Part shown: in pieces, positions 7,321-16,409 of the stretch | Numbering within the stretch: the stretch's first letter is position 1 | How the letters are laid out: the number at the start of each line of letters is the position of its first letter | DNA from: Brunnivagina elsteri CCALA 953 | GTDB taxonomy: Bacteria; Cyanobacteriota; Cyanobacteriia; Cyanobacteriales; Nostocaceae | Assembly: GCF_002289455.1 (NCBI RefSeq) | Contig: NZ_NTFS01000002.1 | Coordinates: forward strand, 1 to 59,039 | DNA length: 59,039 nucleotides | Direction: 5' to 3' | Notes under the pieces: generated by a model | Seen by the model: only the letters and a program-made list of their open reading frames with translations | The model's database searches: none | What the model was told of the DNA's origin: nothing | Program-made: the position numbers and the translations under genes

Positions 7321-9690
7321 ATGAAACCTACTTCCAACTTCCTTAGTCATCTTAACCCTAGTCAACGTCGTGCTGTCGAACATTTTTGCGGTCCCTTGCT
7401 CGTGGTTGCGGGGGCAGGTTCTGGCAAAACGAGAGCATTGACATATCGGATTGCTAATCTCATTCTCCAACATAAGGTTGACCCAGAAAATATTCTTGCG
7501 GTGACTTTTACCAATAAAGCTGCACGGGAAATGAAGGAACGTATCCAGAAACTGTTTGCCGAGCAGATGGCAATGCAGGAATATGGTGAAAAGTATGATT
7601 TGTTACCTGAGTTTGACCAAGGAAAATTGCGATCGCGTGTCTATCGAACTGTGATTAAGGATATGTGGTGTGGTACTTTCCACAGTTTGTTTTCGCGGAT
7701 TTTGCGTCTAGATATTGACAAGTATGTGGATGAGAATGGTCGCAAATGGGAGAAGAATTTTTCTATTTTTGATGATTCGGATGCCCAATCTCTGGTGAAG
7801 GAGATTGTGACAAAGCAGATGAATCTTGATGATAAGAAGTTTGACCCAAAATCGGTACGTTATGCCATTGGTAATGCCAAAAACCAAGGCTTTTCACCGA
7901 AAGAGTTTGCCATTGAGCAGCCGAATTATCGCGGGAAGATAATTGCTGAAGTATATAGTGCTTATCAGGATAAGTTAGCAGGGAATAATGCCCTTGATTT
8001 TGATGATTTAATTTTAATTCCAACGAGATTATTTCAACAAAACGAAAAAGTATTAGATTATTGGCATCGTAAGTTTCACCATATTTTAGTTGATGAATAT
8101 CAAGATACTAATAGAACTCAATATGAAATAATTCGCTTATTATCGACAAATGATGAAGGTAAAAAAAGTTGGAATTGGGATAATCGTTCGACTTTTGTAG
8201 TGGGAGATGCAGACCAGTCTATATATAGCTTTCGACAGGCAGATTTTACAATTCTACTCGGCTTTCAAGATGAATTTGGGGATGGTTTGGAAGACGATAA
8301 TACCCGAACAATGGTGAAGTTAGAAGAGAATTATCGTTCATGTGAAAATATTCTCGAAGTCGCCAACCAACTCATCGAAAATAATACCCAACGCATCGAC
8401 AAAATCCTCAAACCGACTCGTGCTGCGGGGGAAGAAATTTGTCTATTTAAAGCAGATGATGAAGTTGTCGAAGCTGACTTTGTAATTAATCAAATTCGCA
8501 AATTAGAAGAAGAAAACCCCGACTTAGACTGGGGTAGTTTCTCAATTCTATATCGTACCAATGCTCAATCAAGACCATTTGAAGATTTACTAGTTAAATA
8601 TCAAGTTCCTTACAACGTCGTTGGTGGATTTAGATTCTACGATCGCAAGGAAATCAAAGACATTCTAGCTTACCTCAAAGCCATCCAAAATCCATCAGAC
8701 GCTGTAAACATCCAACGCATTATTAATACTCCCCGTCGAGGTATTGGCAAATCAACCATTGATACCTTAGTTCGTGCTTCCCAAGAACTCGGTACAAACC
8801 TGTGGGAAATACTGAACGACGAGACATCAGTTAATACCTTAGCCGGACGTGCCGCCAAATCAGTAAATAACTTTGCTGGTATTATTAAAAAATGGCAAGC
8901 TGAAATCGAAACCATGCCCGTCACCGAACTTGTAGCGGGAATAATTGAAGATTCCGGTTACGTCCAAGATTTGCATACCCAAGGAACCGACGAAGCAGAA
9001 GATCGAATTCAAAACATCCAAGCTTTATACAACGCAGTTTCCGAATTCCAAGAAGAGAACCAAGAAAACGAAGAAAGCGTCACATTACAAAAATTTCTCG
9101 AAAAAACCTCCCTCAGTTCCGACTTAGACAAACTAAAAGAAGGAGATGCCGCAGTATCATTAATGACATTACACGCATCCAAAGGATTAGAATTTCCCGT
9201 CGTCTTCCTAGTTGGATTAGAACAGGGATTATTTCCCAATTATCGCTCCATGCAAGACCCCGCAGCCCTAGAAGAAGAGCGTAGACTATGCTACGTAGGG
9301 ATAACACGAGCGCAGGAACGGTTATTTATCAGCCATGCCAGAGAAAGACGACTGTATGGTAGCAGAGAACCCGCCATGCGATCGCAATTTCTCGACGAAT
9401 TACCAGAAGATTTAGTCGCAAACCATCACCAAACCAGGCAAGGATACGTTAAAATCTCAACTGGTAGTCTTCCCAAACGTAGCGATCGTAATGCCTTCAC
9501 TAGCAATACCCAGAGCGATGTCATCCAAAACTGGCAAGTAGGAGACGCAGTAATACATAAAACATTTGGAGAAGGTGAAATTACGCACGTATTTGATGCA
9601 GGAAGTAAAACCTCCGTAGCCATCAAATTCACCAACCTAGGAACCAAAATTATAGACCCCAGAGTAGCACAATTGCAAAAGATAAACTAA
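7321..9690 (+). CDS. pcrA: UvrD/PcrA-type ATP-dependent DNA helicase
   Basis: Superfamily 1A 3'-5' helicase for repair and replication restart. The 789 residues match the usual PcrA length. Visible motifs: LNPSQRRAVEH Q-motif, Walker A GAGSGKTRA near residue 31, TFTNKAAREMKER (motif Ia), ILVDEYQDTN (motif II, near 258), GDADQSIYSFRQAD (motif III), an EENYRS motif near 338, LMTLHASKGLEFPVVF (motif V) and EERRLCYVGITRAQERL (motif VI). The C-terminus (about 735-789) has the GDAVIHKTFGEGEI Tudor-like domain known to bind RNA polymerase in PcrA. No good ribosome site is seen before the ATG. Confidence 0.93.
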   Translation: MKPTSNFLSHLNPSQRRAVEHFCGPLLVVAGAGSGKTRALTYRIANLILQHKVDPENILAVTFTNKAAREMKERIQKLFAEQMAMQEYGEKYDLLPEFDQGKLRSRVYRTVIKDMWCGTFHSLFSRILRLDIDKYVDENGRKWEKNFSIFDDSDAQSLVKEIVTKQMNLDDKKFDPKSVRYAIGNAKNQGFSPKEFAIEQPNYRGKIIAEVYSAYQDKLAGNNALDFDDLILIPTRLFQQNEKVLDYWHRKFHHILVDEYQDTNRTQYEIIRLLSTNDEGKKSWNWDNRSTFVVGDADQSIYSFRQADFTILLGFQDEFGDGLEDDNTRTMVKLEENYRSCENILEVANQLIENNTQRIDKILKPTRAAGEEICLFKADDEVVEADFVINQIRKLEEENPDLDWGSFSILYRTNAQSRPFEDLLVKYQVPYNVVGGFRFYDRKEIKDILAYLKAIQNPSDAVNIQRIINTPRRGIGKSTIDTLVRASQELGTNLWEILNDETSVNTLAGRAAKSVNNFAGIIKKWQAEIETMPVTELVAGIIEDSGYVQDLHTQGTDEAEDRIQNIQALYNAVSEFQEENQENEESVTLQKFLEKTSLSSDLDKLKEGDAAVSLMTLHASKGLEFPVVFLVGLEQGLFPNYRSMQDPAALEEERRLCYVGITRAQERLFISHARERRLYGSREPAMRSQFLDELPEDLVANHHQTRQGYVKISTGSLPKRSDRNAFTSNTQSDVIQNWQVGDAVIHKTFGEGEITHVFDAGSKTSVAIKFTNLGTKIIDPRVAQLQKIN

Positions 9691-9741
9691 GGCGATTTCT
9701 CGAAATAATTTCACCGCTATAAAAGGCAAACAACCTCAAGA

Positions 9742-10000
9742 GGGCGAACAACCGTTCTCCCCTACCGTAAAATCATACATTATGTGGTAACTTTATTCTC
9801 CTCTTCTCTGCGTCTCTGCGCGATACAAATCCATATTTTATTCACATGACCAAACTACTAACCGATCGGGCAAACAACCGTTCTCCCCTACCGTAAAATC
9901 ATAACTATGTGGTAACTTTATTCTCCTCTTCTCCGCGCCTCCGCGTCTCTGCGCGACACAAATCCATATTTTATTCACATGACCAAACTACTAACCGATC
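9742..10000 (+). repeat. Tandem duplication of leader and start codon of the metallophosphoesterase gene
   Basis: Copy 1 (9742-9867, 126 bp) and copy 2 (9868-10000, 133 bp) are nearly identical, each running from GGGC(G/A)AACAACCGTTC to the coding start ATGACCAAACTACTAACC. Copy 2 differs mainly by a few extra bases in the CT-rich stretch. Copy 1 therefore carries a decoy start (9846) that opens a 16-codon peptide, MTKLLTDRANNRSPLP, ending at 9896. The real gene begins in copy 2 at 9979. Confidence 0.9.
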
Positions 10001-11667
10001 CCTTCCTCCAAAACCCCACAGCAACCACCATCAAAGTAGTGTGGTTCACCGAATTTGCTGGTTCTCAACATCTGATTAAATACGGAGAAAACCTCAACCA
10101 AACCTCGATGTCTGGCGACAAACCCCTTCGGGTTTACGCAACCACCACCAAACTAACCCGTACCCGTGAAGATCAAAAATCGCGAGTCGGAAACCAAACA
10201 GAAGATGGACAAATATACCAAAAACCAACCATCCGTCATATTTGGAGACACGAAGCAGAAGTAACAGGCTTAACACCAGGTATAAAAGTCAACTATTATG
10301 TCACCAGTATCACAGAAGATAACCGCAGTATCAATAGCAACATATTTACCCTTGCACCCCTACCAACCCCCAATCAACCATTAAAAATCCTGCTCACATC
10401 CGATCATCAAATCAAACCGATGGTTGCCGCAAACCTGCAAAAAGTCGTAGAAACATTAGGACAAGTCGATGCAGTCTGGTTCGCAGGTGATTTGGTGAAT
10501 AATTGCGATCGCGCTAGTGAGTGGTTTGATGATAATCGGGGGAATGGGTTTTTTCCCTGTTTACAAGGAAAAGCGAATTATCCAATCGATGGGGATGAAG
10601 TAAAAATAGTTTATACAGGTGGAAAAATCATCCAAAATGCACCAATATTTACCTGTATTGGCAATCATGAACTAATGGGAAGATATGCACGAGAAGATAG
10701 TTTAAACGGTGAATTTGATGATACTGTTCCTCAGCATATAGCGAAAGAATTATATGGTAATAATTTAGGAAAAGATAAATTAAAAGATAACTCATTTAAT
10801 ACAAATACATACGAAGAAATTTTCACACTTCCAGAAAGTAAAGAAGGAGGGAAAACCTATTATGCTGTCAGCTTTGGAGATGTGCGTTTAGTAGTACTTT
10901 ACGCGACTAATATGTGGCGATTTTCGAGTTCTGAGAATGGACGCAAAGGTAAATATAGTGAAGTCGAAACTGATTTAGAAAATCCAGAAAATTGGGGTTA
11001 TGGACAGATTATTTACGAACCAATTCATCAAGGTAGTACCCAATATAATTGGTTAGAGAAAGAATTAAATAGCGATGAATTTCAAAAGGCAAAATATAAA
11101 GTAGTAATGTTACACCATCCACCCCATACTTTAGGTGATAATATTGTTCCTGCATATACCGAACCCGTGCAAATCATTGAGCAGGATAACACAGGTAAAA
11201 TTAAAGCAGTTCGTTACGAATATCCCAAAGATAAAGATTATTTAATTCGTGATGTGATGCCGTTATTAGAAGCAGCAAAAGTACAATTAGTATTCTTTGG
11301 ACATTCCCATTTGTGGAATCGATTCGTTAGTGATTCGAGGATGCATTTTCTGGAAACTTCCAATGTGGGAAATTCCTATGGTGCAGCATATGGTAATCGG
11401 AAACGCGAAAATATTCCCGTAATCAGTAATGATAATTGTAGTATGAATTATGTTGCGATCGCAGACCCAAATGGATTGGAACCAGTAATACCAACAATTG
11501 CCCCTATTTTAGCTGAAGATGGTCAAGCAATGCCGTTTATTTCCAGTAATCAAATTACCGTTTTTAGTATTTTTGATACGGGTACGGGAACAGTTAGTAG
11601 TTATCGGTTTGATACTCGTAAAGTTAATGCAGAAGTTATTAAATTTGATGAATTTAAGTTAAATTAA
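9979..11667 (+). CDS. Metallophosphoesterase with N-terminal fibronectin-like domain (purple acid phosphatase-like)
   Basis: 562 residues. The first ~130 form a beta-rich domain (TATTIKVVWFTEFAGSQ, then EVTGLTPGIKVNYYV), as in purple acid phosphatases and alkaline phosphatase D-like enzymes. The calcineurin-like core follows with metal-ligand motifs TSDHQ (about 140), FAGDLVNN (about 169), CIGNHE (about 228), LHHPPH (about 377) and FFGHSHLW (about 439). It probably hydrolyses phosphomono- or diesters; the substrate is unknown. I see no clear signal peptide, which is unusual if it is an external phosphatase. The start at 9979 lies in the second copy of the duplicated leader; the copy-1 ATG is out of use because it meets an early stop. 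Confidence 0.85.
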   Translation: MTKLLTDPFLQNPTATTIKVVWFTEFAGSQHLIKYGENLNQTSMSGDKPLRVYATTTKLTRTREDQKSRVGNQTEDGQIYQKPTIRHIWRHEAEVTGLTPGIKVNYYVTSITEDNRSINSNIFTLAPLPTPNQPLKILLTSDHQIKPMVAANLQKVVETLGQVDAVWFAGDLVNNCDRASEWFDDNRGNGFFPCLQGKANYPIDGDEVKIVYTGGKIIQNAPIFTCIGNHELMGRYAREDSLNGEFDDTVPQHIAKELYGNNLGKDKLKDNSFNTNTYEEIFTLPESKEGGKTYYAVSFGDVRLVVLYATNMWRFSSSENGRKGKYSEVETDLENPENWGYGQIIYEPIHQGSTQYNWLEKELNSDEFQKAKYKVVMLHHPPHTLGDNIVPAYTEPVQIIEQDNTGKIKAVRYEYPKDKDYLIRDVMPLLEAAKVQLVFFGHSHLWNRFVSDSRMHFLETSNVGNSYGAAYGNRKRENIPVISNDNCSMNYVAIADPNGLEPVIPTIAPILAEDGQAMPFISSNQITVFSIFDTGTGTVSSYRFDTRKVNAEVIKFDEFKLN

Positions 11668-11791
11668 TTTATCAATCGATAACCTTCCTAAAATCTATAT
11701 TAGAAATAGTCACCATAAGACTTACTTGCGCTAACAAATGTAGTAAATAGGTTAACTTTTGGTTTATCACGCAATTATTTTATTTAAAATA

Positions 11792-13237
11792 TCAATTTTT
11801 TTCATGACAAAAATCATGTAATGCCTCGATATTAATACATTGAAGTAACTTTTTTGTAATTGGTCTTTTTGCATCCTTAAAAGTTCTTGCTTTAATAAAA
11901 TCTAAGCAAACTGAACTATTTAGTAAATTTGCAATATAATTAGCTTGTTCTAAAGATTCACAAGGTACAAAATAGCAAGTATCATCAAGCATCACAGGAC
12001 GATTATTGATAGGAGAAAGCACTCTAAATCTTTGCTCTTTATGTAATCCAGATATAGCCACTTTATATAGACTGAATGAATAATCTCCTATTCCAAAAAT
12101 AGAAAATAGCGGTTTACCTTTATATATAGATGATTTGCGCTTATTAAAAAAATCAAGATTATTATCAAGATAATTCCACAGCAGTGGTGCTATGATTTGT
12201 AGCTTAGATGTATCCTCACCAACTTTTTTTTGGGTAATAATAACACCACGTTTTGCATCTATTCTTCCATGAAATAAATCTGTACTTTTTAATAACGGAT
12301 AGACATAATCAAGTTCAACTTTAAATATTTGTCCTAATTTATTTTTGAACTTTTCATTCCCAATATTATCTAATTCCATTACAGATATAGCATCATGTTT
12401 AACCCCTTGTCTCCAAGTTAAACTACATTTTCCTTCAATAAACATAGAATTTTTATAAGCTTGAATATCGGCAACTAATTTTCCTCCAATAATACCAATT
12501 ACTGATTTGACTTCATTACTGTATAAATCTTGGTAAACATTCGCGTCATAACAAACTTTTTCAGCACCAACATCAATGGAGAACAAACAAGCACTGACAG
12601 ATGCTCTAAACCATTTTTGAGCATCTATCATACGTATTGAAGCATTATTAATATTTAATCGATTATCAAAAGCAAATTGCAGAATATTACGAGCTACAGA
12701 GGTTTTACAAAGCAAAGCTATAGTTGGCTTTTCATCTGCAAGTTCTTGCAGTAATTTTATCCAAATATACTCAGCAATATCAAAGTTTGAATGTCCTGTT
12801 AAAGCTTCAATACCTTTTAATCCTTTTAAGTTTCTTTTTTCCGGCAAATTATCGCTTTCTAAAGCACCTAGCTGTGAGTTTGTTATCCAAGGAGGATTCC
12901 CAATGACTAATAAACTGCCAGATTCACTCCAATTGAGTTGATTACGTAAATCAAAATCAAAAATCTTTGCTTGCTGAATAATAACGCGAGTAGAACAAGA
13001 CTTTTGAGCGATTAACTTTACTTGTTCCTTAGCTTTCTGAAAATATTCTGAATCAAATTCTATGGCTTGAATTTCACATGGAGGTACTTGAAGTTGGAGC
13101 AAACCAGAAATAAAATTTCCAGCACCACAAGTTGGTTCAAACACTCGTTTCCAATTTTTTCCATTAATATTTAAGCACTGCAAAATATCTAATACAAGTG
13201 CGGGAGGGGTTTGAAAATCACCCAGTTCTTTAGCCAA
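11792..13237 (-). CDS. Type II DNA methyltransferase (N6-adenine class)
   Basis: 481 residues. The protein begins LGDFQTPPALVLDIL, a start common to type II modification enzymes of the gamma/Eco57I-like sort. S-adenosylmethionine motif I is FEPTCGAGNF (33-42) and catalytic motif IV is NPPW near 114-117, which marks amino-methylation of adenine (or N4-cytosine). The C-terminal half would be the target-recognition domain. Its start overlaps the end of the restriction endonuclease gene by 8 bases (13230-13237), so the two are translationally coupled. The recognition sequence cannot be told from the sequence. Confidence 0.88.
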   Translation of the reverse strand: MAKELGDFQTPPALVLDILQCLNINGKNWKRVFEPTCGAGNFISGLLQLQVPPCEIQAIEFDSEYFQKAKEQVKLIAQKSCSTRVIIQQAKIFDFDLRNQLNWSESGSLLVIGNPPWITNSQLGALESDNLPEKRNLKGLKGIEALTGHSNFDIAEYIWIKLLQELADEKPTIALLCKTSVARNILQFAFDNRLNINNASIRMIDAQKWFRASVSACLFSIDVGAEKVCYDANVYQDLYSNEVKSVIGIIGGKLVADIQAYKNSMFIEGKCSLTWRQGVKHDAISVMELDNIGNEKFKNKLGQIFKVELDYVYPLLKSTDLFHGRIDAKRGVIITQKKVGEDTSKLQIIAPLLWNYLDNNLDFFNKRKSSIYKGKPLFSIFGIGDYSFSLYKVAISGLHKEQRFRVLSPINNRPVMLDDTCYFVPCESLEQANYIANLLNSSVCLDFIKARTFKDAKRPITKKLLQCINIEALHDFCHEKN

Positions 13238-13889
13238 GCAGGTTTTCCACTCCTAAATCAATTCTTTGGTTTGCTATATCTATTATTCGACTGTATTGTA
13301 ATCGCCATTGTAAAGCATTAGATATTGTCAGATAACCAATTTGAGGTGGATTTTGTACAATTCTTTCTGCAAGTAAATCACGTCCGATTTCGTCCAGTGG
13401 AAGATTACGTTCTTCTAAAAAAGCTACTATATCATCTTTATTACCATTACGATTCAAAATTCCCGCTAAACCGTAAGTCGTCTGATAATCACCAGTTTTT
13501 TCTTGTGATACAAAGATTGCATCTCGAAAATCTAAACGTGCGCTTCTTGTAGTGCCATCGTCAATCTTTTCATAAGTTAATACAAGTAAATTATAACCAA
13601 GACCATAAACTTTCTGACTAGCATCCCGAAAGGGACAAGAAGATTGAGGTTGACGTATTGAAGTTACTTTTAAATCGACTTTTAAATCAGGAAAGTCAAT
13701 GCCAAGTGCTGCATTGCCAGGTATGTAATTATATGTAGCTCTGAGATAATGGTTGAAAGCTTGTTCAACATAAGTACCGACAGCTTTACCATCTGTAGAA
13801 CCAAATAAATCGGGGATAGGTATACCGCTTATTCTCCTGACAAATTGAGATGCAGCTACTTTTAAATTGGGAAGTGTCAGTTCTGCCAT
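13230..13889 (-). CDS. Type II restriction endonuclease, PD-(D/E)xK-like
   Basis: 219 residues, directly upstream of and overlapping the methyltransferase gene. The likely catalytic core is at about residues 41-77: the helix GTYVEQAFNHYL followed by GIDFPDLKVDLKVTS, which fits an Asp-x(n)-(D/E)-x-K nuclease motif (VDLKV). Later segments (LLVLTYEKIDDG, SARLDFRDAIFVS) have the alternating strands of that fold. The protein has no other recognised domain. The pairing with the modification gene supports the call. Its start lies one base after the stop of the DUF3598 gene (13891-14709), so it may be translated by coupling from a host gene. Confidence 0.75.
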   Translation of the reverse strand: MAELTLPNLKVAASQFVRRISGIPIPDLFGSTDGKAVGTYVEQAFNHYLRATYNYIPGNAALGIDFPDLKVDLKVTSIRQPQSSCPFRDASQKVYGLGYNLLVLTYEKIDDGTTRSARLDFRDAIFVSQEKTGDYQTTYGLAGILNRNGNKDDIVAFLEERNLPLDEIGRDLLAERIVQNPPQIGYLTISNALQWRLQYSRIIDIANQRIDLGVENLLG

Positions 13890-13890
13890 T

Positions 13891-14709
13891 TCAATCTACT
13901 TTCCTTTCAGTCACCAAAGTTAAACTTACCCATTCACCTTTATTGCTATAACTGCGAATCATTCTTTGACGCAAATCTGATTTAATTAACCAACCAGTTT
14001 CTAAAAATAAAGGTTGATTTAATTGTACTTTGACTGGAAATGTTGCGGAAGCACCATCAGGTAGCATTAATACTTGAATTGGATTTTGGGGATTATTATC
14101 GAAGTTGATAATCGAACCATTAATAGTCGCACTCGATGTAAATGGGGGATTATTTGCAAAGCTATAATTTTGCACAAGTTTTCCAGATAAATCAATTTCT
14201 AATTGCATTTTGGTAGGATAAATACTCGGTTCTCGCAAATCTGGATACATTGTCACAGCTTCTCCTTCCCATTTTCCCAGCAATGCATCGACTGTTAACT
14301 TTGGACTTTCATTAAGTTCAGTTCCTTCACGATATTCTCGAATCAAAGTTAACTTTTGTAAGTTATTATTTGTGTTGAACAACTGCACTAGACGCAAACG
14401 ACGATTTTGATGTACAAAACAAAATTCTGCACCAAATTCTGAAACTGGAGAAAATTGCATTGAACCTTGGCAAAATGAGCCATTTTCAAAGAATAGGAGA
14501 CTTCGTGAGAAATTATCAAATTCTAATACTAAATCCTGTGAATTCTGACGCTGAAGTGTAAGTTTTGCTGCTTGATTATTATTATTTAATGTTTCGATAC
14601 TAAGACGACTGGGGATGTTTTCGAGTTCTTCTCCAGTAGGTGAGAATTGGGTAAATGAACCAACCCAAATACCAAGGTTTTGAAGAAAATATTCCCATTG
14701 AGAAAGCAT
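13891..14709 (-). CDS. DUF3598 family protein
   Basis: 272 residues made of two beta-rich halves. The N-terminal half begins MLSQWEYFLQNLGIWVGSFT and carries LSIETLNNN and FDNFSRSLLFFENGSFCQGS; the second half begins VDALLGKWEGEAVTMYPDLR and ends SYSNKGEWVSLTLVTERK. These are marks of the cyanobacterial/plastid DUF3598 family, whose fold is lipocalin-like. Function is unknown, though the fold suggests binding of a small hydrophobic molecule. It is the first gene of a probable minus-strand operon with the restriction-modification genes, which is an unusual partnership. Confidence 0.8.
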   Translation of the reverse strand: MLSQWEYFLQNLGIWVGSFTQFSPTGEELENIPSRLSIETLNNNNQAAKLTLQRQNSQDLVLEFDNFSRSLLFFENGSFCQGSMQFSPVSEFGAEFCFVHQNRRLRLVQLFNTNNNLQKLTLIREYREGTELNESPKLTVDALLGKWEGEAVTMYPDLREPSIYPTKMQLEIDLSGKLVQNYSFANNPPFTSSATINGSIINFDNNPQNPIQVLMLPDGASATFPVKVQLNQPLFLETGWLIKSDLRQRMIRSYSNKGEWVSLTLVTERKVD

Positions 14710-14783
14710 AATTAAATCCTGATTATTCTAGACAATAAAATATCCAAATTTATAGATTTATCAATTGTATTATTATATGAGTG

Positions 14784-14804
14784 AGGGTGGGAAGACCCCA
14801 CCCC
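14784..14804. repeat. Short hairpin in the 14710-14873 gap
   Basis: GGGTGGG and CCCACCC arms with a five-base spacer, followed by CCTACAAATT on the plus strand. It lies between ftsX (stop at 14874) and the DUF3598 gene start and may act as a minus-strand terminator for ftsX. It also resembles the GTAGGGG-type dispersed hairpins of this genome. Confidence 0.5.
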
Positions 14805-14873
14805 TACAAATTATTTTTTGGTATTTTATTATATTGATAACTGTGCTTTTACAGATTAATTCATCACTCCAAC

Positions 14874-15773
14874 CTATCCTTTCGCAAAACGTCTGACTGC
14901 AAATAAGCTTCCCATTAATCCTACTGTTGCACCAAAACCTAAAAGAATTAGGGGCAAAATTAAAGTTTGTGTTGTAGTTAATTTTAAACCTGTTGCGAGC
15001 AACTTGATAAAATCTGGTTGGTTTAAAAGGAGTTTACCAATAAACTGCTGCGTCAGGTTAATCAAACTCCAAGCAATACCACCACCAAATAAACCAAATG
15101 CGATACCTTGGAAAATAAACGGTAAGTATATCCACGCAGAAGTCGCACCAACAAGCTGCATAACTTCAATTTCACGACGACGTGCTAATACAATCAGACG
15201 AATCGTAATGCTCGTAACCGCGATCGCAGTTAAAGTCAAAATAATCGCGATCGCAAAGCTCATCCAATTCAAACCACGATGCAACTGGGCAATACGTACA
15301 ACCGCTTCATCTACATATTGGACTGTTTCTACTCCTTTTATCTTCGCTAACTTTGTCGCTAAATTTGGTACTACATCGGAACTTCGTGCTTTAACTTTCA
15401 ATTCATCCACTAAAGGATTACTACCAAGCTGCTGTGTCGCATTTTCAATATCGGATATCCCTAATTCTTTTACTAGTTTTTCCCATGCTTGATTTTTAGT
15501 GATTTTTTCAATGTTCGCAACTTCGGGTAATTGGGATACTAATGGTGCTACAGCATCTATTCCCACATTCCCATCTAAATAAACAGATACCTCTAATTGA
15601 CTCCCAAACTGGTTTAGAAGCTTTTCTAATTGCCAAGATGTTTGCAAACTCATCCCAAACAAGAATAACAATACAGTGACAGTGCTAATTGCTGCCCAAT
15701 TCATCCAACCACCACGTTTTAATCCCAAAAACGTCTCTTTAAGTAGGTAATCTAGCTTCGTGAATATCTTCAT
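14874..15773 (-). CDS. ftsX: FtsX-like cell-division ABC transporter permease
   Basis: 299 residues. FtsX is the membrane partner of FtsE and controls peptidoglycan hydrolases at the septum. The protein shows an N-terminal membrane helix (about 21-45, NWAAISTVTVLLFLFGMSL), an extracytoplasmic domain (about 50-165) with the typical SVYLDGNVG and VEKITKNQAWEKL-like pattern, and three C-terminal helices, the first after RIAQLHRGLNWMSFAI. The cytoplasmic loop VLARRREIEVMQLVGAT near residue 200 is the family hallmark. FtsE is not adjacent here. In cyanobacteria ftsE and ftsX are often apart. Confidence 0.9.
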   Translation of the reverse strand: MKIFTKLDYLLKETFLGLKRGGWMNWAAISTVTVLLFLFGMSLQTSWQLEKLLNQFGSQLEVSVYLDGNVGIDAVAPLVSQLPEVANIEKITKNQAWEKLVKELGISDIENATQQLGSNPLVDELKVKARSSDVVPNLATKLAKIKGVETVQYVDEAVVRIAQLHRGLNWMSFAIAIILTLTAIAVTSITIRLIVLARRREIEVMQLVGATSAWIYLPFIFQGIAFGLFGGGIAWSLINLTQQFIGKLLLNQPDFIKLLATGLKLTTTQTLILPLILLGFGATVGLMGSLFAVRRFAKG

Positions 15774-15905
15774 AAATAACTAACCCAACCTGATAATTCT
15801 TATAAGAACACCAAGTTACCGTTATAACTTCCCTTCCTAGCAAAGGGGAAGAACTAACATAAGTACCCCTTATTACCCACATAAAACTTTAATTGTCAAG
15901 TTGTA

Positions 15906-15934
15906 TTGACTCTTTGTAACAAATTTGTTATATT
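15906..15934 (+). promoter_or_regulatory. Sigma-70-type promoter of the ssl1498-like gene
   Basis: A -35 box TTGACT (15906-15911) and a -10 box TATATT (15929-15934) are separated by exactly 17 bases. Transcription would start near 15941 and leave a leader of about 35 bases before the ATG at 15976, with AGGAA as ribosome site. This is the best promoter match I found in the window. Confidence 0.7.
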
Positions 15935-15975
15935 TATTTACATAAGGTAACAAACCGAAGAAAACAGGAAAAAAT

Positions 15976-16146
15976 ATGTACACTACCGTTAACGAACAAG
16001 GTATATTGAACAACTACGCAACCGAACCTAAGGTTTACTACGCTCAATACCCGAACCAATACGAACAGCGTCAATATGCATTACAAGCTGCATTTGCAAC
16101 TTTACTTATCAGCACTTTAGTTCTGGTTGGGTTTGCAGTTAGTTAA
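15976..16146 (+). CDS. Small ssl1498-type light-harvesting-like membrane protein
   Basis: 56 residues: a soluble N-terminal part MYTTVNEQGILNNYATEPKV, a Tyr/Gln-rich middle and a single C-terminal membrane helix (about 35-56). The pattern (T/Y)TV(D/N)E.G.LNN(F/Y)A.EPKVY matches the ssl1498 family, annotated as light-harvesting-like and found across cyanobacteria. It has no chlorophyll-binding ExxNxR helix, so it is not itself a Hlip. A consensus-like promoter precedes it and a terminator follows, so it is a short monocistronic transcript, probably strongly expressed. Confidence 0.85.
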   Translation: MYTTVNEQGILNNYATEPKVYYAQYPNQYEQRQYALQAAFATLLISTLVLVGFAVS

Positions 16147-16154
16147 TATTTTTA

Positions 16155-16198
16155 TTTAATCCAGAATTTTAATCCAGAATTTTAATCCAGAATTTTAC
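16155..16198. repeat. Triple 14-base direct repeat TTTAATCCAGAATT
   Basis: Three nearly exact head-to-tail copies between the ssl1498-like stop codon and its terminator. They look like slippage or micro-duplication in the 3' untranslated part. Confidence 0.7.
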
Positions 16199-16231
16199 AG
16201 TTTCAACCTCATCGTCAATATCTCCTATCTG

Positions 16232-16259
16232 CCTCGGTTGGTTTCACCGAGGTTTTTTA
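16232..16259 (+). terminator. Terminator of the ssl1498-like gene
   Basis: Six-base-pair stem CCTCGG/CCGAGG around a nine-base loop, followed by TTTTTTATTG. It is placed 86 bases after the stop codon. Confidence 0.8.
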
Positions 16260-16314
16260 TTGTTTTCGTTTAGCAATTTCCTTTGAGAATATCACAAATA
16301 TTTCTACCAACATG

Positions 16315-16343
16315 AAAAACCCAGTCATGATAACTGGGCTTTT
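16315..16343 (-). terminator. Terminator of the secreted-protein gene (minus strand)
   Basis: Inverted repeat CCCAGT/ACTGGG with a seven-base spacer, flanked on the plus strand by AAAAA on the left and CTTTT on the right. Read on the minus strand, the stem is followed by TTTTT. It lies 66 bases after the stop of the 16410-16787 gene and could act in both directions. Confidence 0.7.
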
Positions 16344-16409
16344 GATATAAATATATTTTAATAGCTGATTTATATCTATTAAAAAATAGTTGTAAAAACA
16401 GGAGAATAT

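Noticed and set aside
9846-9896. Small gene of 16 residues
   Set aside because: It is the by-product of the leader duplication and copies the start of the following gene.
15004-15492. 162-codon plus-strand ORF inside ftsX
   Set aside because: Antisense shadow of a well-supported gene; no ribosome site or family pattern.
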